A stretch of 64,000 nt of DNA from Lathyrus oleraceus (taxonomy: Eukaryota; Streptophyta; Magnoliopsida; Fabales; Fabaceae): NCBI RefSeq assembly GCF_024323335.1, contig NC_066579.1:354585400-354649399 (forward strand), read 5' to 3'. The position numbers and the translations under genes are program-made. This document shows, one piece after another, positions 58,898 to 64,000 of the stretch; within the stretch, counting starts at the first letter, position 1; every line of letters begins with the position of its first letter. The notes under the pieces were generated by a model. It ran no database searches and was not told the DNA's origin. It worked only from the letters and a program-made list of their open reading frames with translations.

Positions 58898-60127
58898 TTA
58901 TTGCATTCCTCTCTTTTGTTGTTGTTGCATCTGGCGCATCAGTTGCATTACTTCGTTATTCTGCGCATACATGACATCAAGTCGTTGGGCTTGATGTTCA
59001 ATAGCATCCATGAAGTCATCATTTGTTGTAGGCCTTCTTCTTCGACGACGTTGAGAGGATGGACCAGCTACATTATCGGAAGGATTAAGTGGGACAGAAT
59101 GTTGTTCAGGACCTTGATCACCTTGCTCCATTTCATCAAACTCGTCTGGGGGCGGGTTTGCTTGTGTAGGCATGCTAGGCTCGGGAGCATTCAAATCGTA
59201 GATGAACGTGTTGGGGTTAGTAACATCGGTGAGTGCAATGTTGGGCATAACAACGCTTGGGATTTCTTGGTTATTGACCATAAGATAATAATTCTCGCCT
59301 ACCCTATTTTTGATTAAGCGGCAGGAGCGACAATAGCTGATATCCATAAACAGGGGTGGCAAAGATTGCAAATTTTGAAGTCGGTCCCCTAGATTTAAAC
59401 CGAGTGCGATGGTGGTTATTAATCCTCCAATCACAAAAGGTTGACTGCCTCGAGCACAAAGGGTACGGATATGGTGAAGTAAGAAAAAGGCGGCGTTTAC
59501 CTTTGTATCTGCTGAAAAGATGCAGTGTAGGAAGAATAATTCTTTTGCGTTAACTTTGCTGTTGTTGGCTCTTCCAAAGATGGTGTTTTGCAAAATACGG
59601 ATAAAATACCGGATAATAGGGTTGTGTATGTGCGAAGCAAGTAATGCATCCCAATTGGTGGTTACCACACCGGATATTTTTCCAAAAAGTTCGAATGCGA
59701 CCGTGTTCCAATCTGAGTTTGGAGGGATTCTTGGCTGGACGTGGTCCCCTTCAGGAAAATGTAGCATGGCACTCAACTATTCTTGAGATATTGTGTACTC
59801 AGTGTTGAACATACGGAATTTTGCGACACCGGTTAAGTACTCGTCCTCACCGGTTGGAGTGGTGTATGAATAAGAGCTTAAAAACTCCAGGGTGAGTGAT
59901 GGGTATGTTGGGTGATTTTGTGTGCACAGAAAAGTTAAATCGGATAGCCTAAGCAGCCATTGCACACCTTGATGTAATCCTAATTCTTGTGAGCAATTGA
60001 AATCTGGGTACCTGGTAGATGTGACACCGCGTTGCTGAAACCGAACGAACTGCTCCCGTTGATAGTTACTATCTTCAGATCGGAAAATAATATTTCCAAA
60101 TTGCACTTGATGTTAATTCTCCGCCAT
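58898..60127 (-). pseudogene. Athila-like ORF3, second copy (410 codons, two stops)
   Basis: ATG at 60127 in a strong plant context (AAAATGGCG). The frame is conserved to the stop before 58898 except for TAA at codon 5 (60115-60113, probably from CAA) and TAG at 59779-59777. N-terminal motif LTLEFLSSYSYTTP, then FRMFNTEYTISQ, later HNPIIRYFIRILQNTIFGR and FVIGGLITTIALGLNL, an acidic Pro-rich linker, then a basic RRRRRR stretch and a Gln-rich end (QLMRQMQQQQ). It aligns with the first copy over its whole length but is strongly diverged. It resembles the ATHILA ORF-1 protein family at the env position. Function unknown. No clear signal peptide or membrane segment. Confidence 0.75.
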
Positions 60128-60204
60128 TTTGATTGAAAGGAAAGAGGATGAAATTTTTTTGTATAGAATGGAATGATGTGGTGTAGGAAGAAATGTAGTG
60201 AAGG

Positions 60205-60213
60205 TATTTATAG
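60205..60213 (-). promoter_or_regulatory. Putative internal TATA box for ORF3 second copy
   Basis: The minus strand reads CTATAAATA, 78 bp upstream of ATG 60127. A start about 30 bp on would leave a leader of roughly 50 nt. Resembles the element's own LTR promoter in having a TGACG palindrome cluster 145-270 bp upstream. Confidence 0.5.
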
Positions 60214-60357
60214 GAAGAGTTTTGGAATTGGGAAGAGAAGTGGGTGAGAAAAAAATTAATGGGGATAGAGAGGTGAGTTGAATGGGGGTAAAGAGGAATT
60301 GGAAAGGGGAGTAACGGTCTGGTCATAACGGTCAACAACATTTACGAGAAAGCAAGT

Positions 60358-60475
60358 TGTCACGCTCGTGACAGCATGCGTGACGGGCGTCATGGGGGTG
60401 TGACGACCGTGACAACATGCGTTACGCTCGTCACACCTCTGAGCATGCAACGGTCACAACGTTCGTGACAGCATG
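60358..60475. promoter_or_regulatory. TGACG/CGTCA palindrome cluster upstream of ORF3 copy
   Basis: TGTCACG/CGTGACA with CT centre (60358-60373), TGACG/CGTCA with GG centre (60381-60392), GTTACG...CGTCAC (60421-60434) and further CGTGAC / GTCACA half-sites, separated by repeated ACARCATGCGT. Confidence 0.6.
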
Positions 60476-60841
60476 CGTGGGTGCTTTATTAAATTTTTTA
60501 TTTTTATTAATGTTTTGTTTATTATATTTGTTATTTTTATTATTTTATTTTATTTTTGTCATGGATGCTACTTTACTACACCATAGAATATTTTTTTTCT
60601 CTAATAAGCCATGTAAGTAGTAGCATACAATATATATCATCATTGGTAATTTTAGATAGTGCATAAATCAAAATGAAATTTAATTTAACCAATAATGCCA
60701 GTAGCTTCATAAAAATAAACATAATGTAGTATTTGACTGCAGATAAAAATAAAACATGCGAAAAATAAATCCTAAGATTAAAAATATTGCCAAACGAAAC
60801 TATAAATTTCCTAAGACTAAAACTAGTTAACTGCAATTCTT

Positions 60842-62122
60842 TTAGCCACTTGTAGAATCTCTCGTCGGAGGAGCAAAGGAATTGACACGGTGTAGCAACT
60901 CGTGAAATTGATTTGTCATTCTACTCATGTATTCCATAAATTCATGTCCCATCATAGTTAACTCTTCTCTAATGGCATCTTGTTCTGACATCAAAACTTG
61001 AATAGCGGTATTATAATCAGTTCTGGGCATATGATGTCTAAGATCAGGTACTGCCGATTCTGCGGACGGGATAGGATAAGGTGGAGAGGCAGCATCATGG
61101 TAACCAGTTGGTGTCTGCGGATCAGACTCAGCATTAGAAATCTGATTGTCAAGAATCTCATAATCTTGGATGGTTTCAACAAATCTAACAGGAGAAGGTA
61201 TTCCATCCAGGTTGTAGAGCCAATTATTTCGGTTATGGACACTAGTCATCGGGCTAGGCATGGTGAATAGGTAAAAAGCTTGGTTGTTAATTAATAGTTC
61301 AAACTCTTCAGGTCCAAGGTTTCCTATAAACATAGTGTTGAAAAGGAAAAGTATATTCATAGGCCGAATACCACAAAAAGGGTTCATATCAAGCATGGGT
61401 TGGCGCAATCCAATAGCATTAGCAATCATAGTTATCAATCCTCCTATTTGAATCGGTGCACGGTCATCTTGAATAAGGAGGTCAAAACTCGCTAACATAT
61501 AAGTGGCACCATTCACTGGACGATTCTGGGAAGCACAAAATATTATGAAAAGTTCATCACGTGATACTGTGGTAATGTTTGATCTTTTCCCAAAAAGAGT
61601 GTGTGCTAGGATCTTGTGGAAATAACGAAAGGCTGGGTTATGTATGTTTCCAAAAAGAAACTCATGTTCCTCAGGTTCGTCATTTCCCGTCAAACTTCCC
61701 CAAAAATGCTCAAGCTCTCAATATTCAAGGAGTTCCTCTTGGCTCATGGTGAATGTGTCCAAAGAAGTAGGGAACCCTAAGAGGTTAGTAAATTCTCTAA
61801 TGTTATACTGATACTCCATATTGAACATCCTGAATTGAATGAAACCTCGGTTTATTCCTTTTCCATGGTTCGGTAAATAAATCAGGGAGCTAAGGAATTC
61901 TAGAGTTAGCCTCCGGTAAGTAACAAATTGTCTCCGAATAGGAGTGGTTTCCCACCCTATTTGATTCAGCAGATATAGGACACTATCTTTTAGCCCAAGT
62001 ACGGTCATTGCACAATCATCAGCATAAAAATTTGGGTGCATCTCTCTCTCAGCAAGTTCTTCAAATTTTTGTCTCTGAGCTATCCCTCGGAAATTGATAC
62101 CCATGTGATCAATATGTGCCAT
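60842..62122 (-). pseudogene. Athila-like ORF3, first copy (427 codons, one stop)
   Basis: ATG at 62122 (MAHIDHMGINFRG). The frame runs to 60842, interrupted only by TGA at 61720-61718. Motifs in order: LTLEFLSSLIYLP, FRMFNMEYQYN, FTNLLGFPTS, NPAFRYFHKILAHTLFGKRS, PIQIGGLITMIANAIGL, an acidic Pro-rich linker and a helical C-terminus (VLMSEQDAIREELTMMGHEF). This is the ATHILA ORF-1-like protein placed after integrase. A splice-acceptor-like tract precedes it, fitting expression from a spliced RNA, as proposed for the Athila group. Close to intact. Confidence 0.75.
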
Positions 62123-62136
62123 CAGGTCAGTGTTAA

Positions 62137-62162
62137 CTAAAGAAAAGAAAAAACAAGAATTT
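62137..62162 (-). promoter_or_regulatory. Putative 3' splice site before ORF3
   Basis: The minus strand has a T/C-rich tract (TTGTTTTTTCTTTTCTTTAG) ending in AG at 62137, 14 bp before the ORF3 ATG. A matching donor would lie in the 5' part of the element, outside the window. Confidence 0.5.
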
Positions 62163-62343
62163 TAGTCAGGATTTGGCCAGATGCCGAAAGAAGAAAAGAA
62201 TAAAAATTAAATAATATAAAGAAAATGAAGAATAAAGACTGAATAAAATCAAAAGAATAATCAAAGAAAAATAAAAATTTGTGGGTTGTCTCCCACGAAG
62301 CGCTTTGTTTAATGTCGCAAGCTCGACATAAAACTATTAAATG
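62163..62343 (-). other. Integrase-ORF3 spacer
   Basis: About 180 bp, A-rich. Contains a short inverted repeat GTGGGTTG / CAACCCAC-like motif with GGAGAC near 62281-62300 (minus strand GGGAGACAACCCAC), familiar downstream of integrase in Athila-type elements. Confidence 0.5.
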
Positions 62344-62812
62344 TTAATCTATTAATTTTGGAGATAATACGTCTAAGTGCAGGACTTGCGAGTCTTCATT
62401 GTTTTCAGCATAAAGATAATGTTTTAGACGCTGCCCGTTTAAGATAAATGATTCAATAGATTTTCCTTTAATTTCTACAGCCCCACTAGTAAAGACATTA
62501 GTGACTTGGAAAGGGCCGGACCACCTAGAGCGTAGTTTTCCCTGGAATAACTTAAGTCTAAAGTTAAATAATAGGACTACATCGCCTTGTTTGAAAGTTT
62601 TCCTTGATATACGTTTATCATGCCATTTTTTCGTTCATTCCTTGTAGATTTTGGCATTTTCGTATGCGTCTTGTCTAAGTTCCTCTAATTCGTTTATATC
62701 TAGAATTCGCTTTTCACTGGCGGCCTTATAGTTTATATTTAAATTTTTATTAGCCCAATAGGCCTTATGTTCTAACTCCACTAGGAGGTGACATGATTTA
62801 CCATAAATAACT
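62344..62812 (-). pseudogene. Athila-like integrase C-terminal part
   Basis: Starts at VIYGKSCHLLVELEHKAYW (62812 downward), then ELEELRQDAYENAKIYKE. An in-frame TGA follows at 62637-62635. After that the frame continues (KRISRKTFKQGD, SGPFQVTNVF, GAVEIKG) to TAA at 62346-62344. This is the integrase C-terminus with the basic chromatin/DNA-binding region. About 30 residues between this and the catalytic core are missing, replaced by the LTR fragment at 62813-63135. Confidence 0.8.
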
Positions 62813-63135
62813 TGATCGCGACTTTGTGAGTCAATCGGGGTACTAACTGCAAGTGCACAGTCTAATCGCGTAGTTTTAAAAGATATCGATCCCACAGGGA
62901 CTTAATGAATCGATCTACCGTTTTTCTAGGGTTACTACGTAAAGCTAAGGCGGATGATACTTTAATGATTAGGGGGAAAAGTAAAACTAAATTTGGATCT
63001 AGATAAAATATCAAATAATATGGATATTAGTATGTAGTTCGTCGTAATTAGGGAATCAAATCTTCGTTGGTCTTTTTCTTGATTTTAAAATAAGTCTTTT
63101 CAGTAGACACTATTAATTAAAAGTCTTTTCCTCAA
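62813..63135 (-). mobile_element. LTR end fragment (323 bp) inside integrase
   Basis: Matches the LTR at 56014-56336 at constant offset 6799 with a few substitutions. It includes the exact LTR terminus (TGATCGCGACTTTGTGAG) on its left, abutting integrase codons. On the right it ends after TTTTCCTCAA, where integrase resumes. There is no second terminus and no target duplication. Confidence 0.85.
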
Positions 63136-64000
63136 TGTAGCGATAGTTTTTTCCAATATCTGTTTAATTTCTCTATTAGACACTTCCACTTGTCCACTAG
63201 TTTGAGGATGGTAAGATGTTGCTACTCGATGTTTTACACCATACTTAAACAATAATTTTTCGAGTATCTTAGATATGAAATGAGATCCACCGTCACTGAC
63301 GACTATTCTTGGGACACCAAATCTTGGAAAGATTATATTCTTAAAGAGTTTAATTACTACTCGTGTGTCGTTTGTTGGAGAAGCTATAGCCTCAATCCAT
63401 TTTGATACGTAGTCAACCGCTACGAGTATGTACTTGTTACCGAAAGAAGGTGGAAAAGGTCCCATGAAATCTATTCCCCACACATCGAAAATTTCTACTT
63501 CCAAAATTCCTTTTTGTGGCATTTCGTCACGTCTAGATATGTTTCCTGTGCGTTGACACCTATCGCATTTCTTGACAGTGGTATGTACATCCTTCCATAT
63601 GTTTGGCCAATAAAGACCGGCTTGTAGGATTTTAGAGTAGGTTTTGGATGTACTTGCATGTCCACCATAAGGGGCGGAATGACAATGTTGGATATACTTT
63701 CTACCTCTTCTTCAGGTATACAACGACGGAAAATACCATCGGAGCCTCTTTTGAAAAGTAAAGGGTTGTCCCAGTAGTAATGTTTTATGTCATGGAAGAA
63801 TCGTTTCTTTTGTTGGTAGGATAAATCAAGTGGAACCACTCCGACGGCTAAATAATTGACAAAATCAGCGTACCATGGTGTAACGCATACAGCCAAGGTG
63901 GTCTCTACCTGCTTGTCAGCTCTATTTTCTTCCAAATTAGCTATAAGTTTATCGTACGAGAAATCATCGTTGATCGATGTTCTTTCCGGTTCCAGGTTTT
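63136..64000 (-). pseudogene. pol: Athila-like integrase: zinc finger and core (partial)
   Basis: Runs off the right edge. From the right: FVNYLAVGVVPLDL and HYYWDNPLLFKRGSDG (linker after RNase H), [14 protein letters not shown], then a frameshift near 63690 that moves the HHCC zinc finger ([10 protein letters not shown]...CDRCQ) to another frame. The core is then [20 protein letters not shown] (first Asp), VVSDGGSHF (second Asp) and [13 protein letters not shown] (Glu). Frame ends at the LTR fragment. With the frameshift and the lost 30 residues this integrase cannot be functional. RT and gag would lie beyond 64000. Confidence 0.85.

Larger units (their letters stand above)
60128..60841 (-). 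other. Intergenic region between ORF3 copies, promoter-like
   Basis: No gene. From the right (upstream on the minus strand): AT-rich 60485-60840, palindrome cluster 60358-60475, a purine-rich plus-strand stretch 60230-60320, TATA box 60205-60213, then a short leader ending in the ORF3 start at 60127. Confidence 0.55.

Noticed and set aside
62813..63135. Clean solo LTR or MITE insertion in integrase
   Set aside because: Only one LTR end is present, no target duplication, and flanking integrase codons are missing.
1..64000. Cellular plant genes, tRNA or rRNA genes
   Set aside because: Every long frame belongs to retrotransposon genes; I saw no cloverleaf, rRNA motif or exon chain of a host gene.

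Overview
The window is plant nuclear repeat DNA, most likely from a large-genome legume of the tribe Fabeae (pea, vetch, lentil or Lathyrus type). I infer this from a 26-kb Ogre-type Ty3/gypsy element with 6.6-kb LTRs, several further Ogre/Tat LTR families sharing the same tRNA-type primer site, a SIRE/Maximus-like copia end and an Athila-like element. I see no cellular gene, tRNA or rRNA gene. All coding capacity belongs to retrotransposons, and nearly all of it reads on the minus strand.

Layout. 1-12474: a family-H Ogre LTR (plus orientation) holding two minus-oriented Ogre LTRs, X (3341-6133) and S (6443-11258, a solo LTR with ATACT target duplication). Part of this is tandemly duplicated with a 6203-bp period (1-3340 = 6204-9543). 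12475-15814: leader, primer site and LTR of a fourth Ogre-like element, Y. 15815-17090: 3' end of a copia element. 17091-18522: integrase/RNase H remnant of an old family-H Ogre. 18523-44542: a complete, very young Ogre nested in that old copy, with CCAGG target duplication, equal-length LTRs and intact ORF1, gag-pro and pol. 44543-54613: the rest of the old Ogre (pol, gag-pro, ORF1, leader, primer site, LTR), broken by stops and by a 571-bp hAT-like MITE. 54614-56013: another Ogre LTR fragment, W. 56014-64000: an Athila-like element (minus strand) with 3' LTR, two env-position ORF3 copies and a damaged integrase; it runs off the right edge.

How the parts work together. In the young Ogre the order of transcription is 5' LTR, primer site, leader, ORF1, gag-protease, a 257-bp intron, RT / RNase H / plant-type second RNase H / integrase, 3' UTR, 3' LTR. 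Every catalytic motif expected of the Tat/Ogre lineage is present, so it may be autonomous.

The least explained signals are RNA-like. (1) A stem-within-stem module occurs in all four Ogre LTR families and up to three times per LTR, with compensatory changes in both stems. (2) A 6-bp hairpin with a constant AGTA loop also covaries between the families. (3) About thirty hairpins in the young Ogre 3' UTR share one octamer loop but have different, complementary stems, and many mismatches become G-U pairs on the sense strand. (4) The second Athila ORF3 copy has its own TATA box, start-codon context and TGACG palindromes resembling those of the element's LTR promoter.
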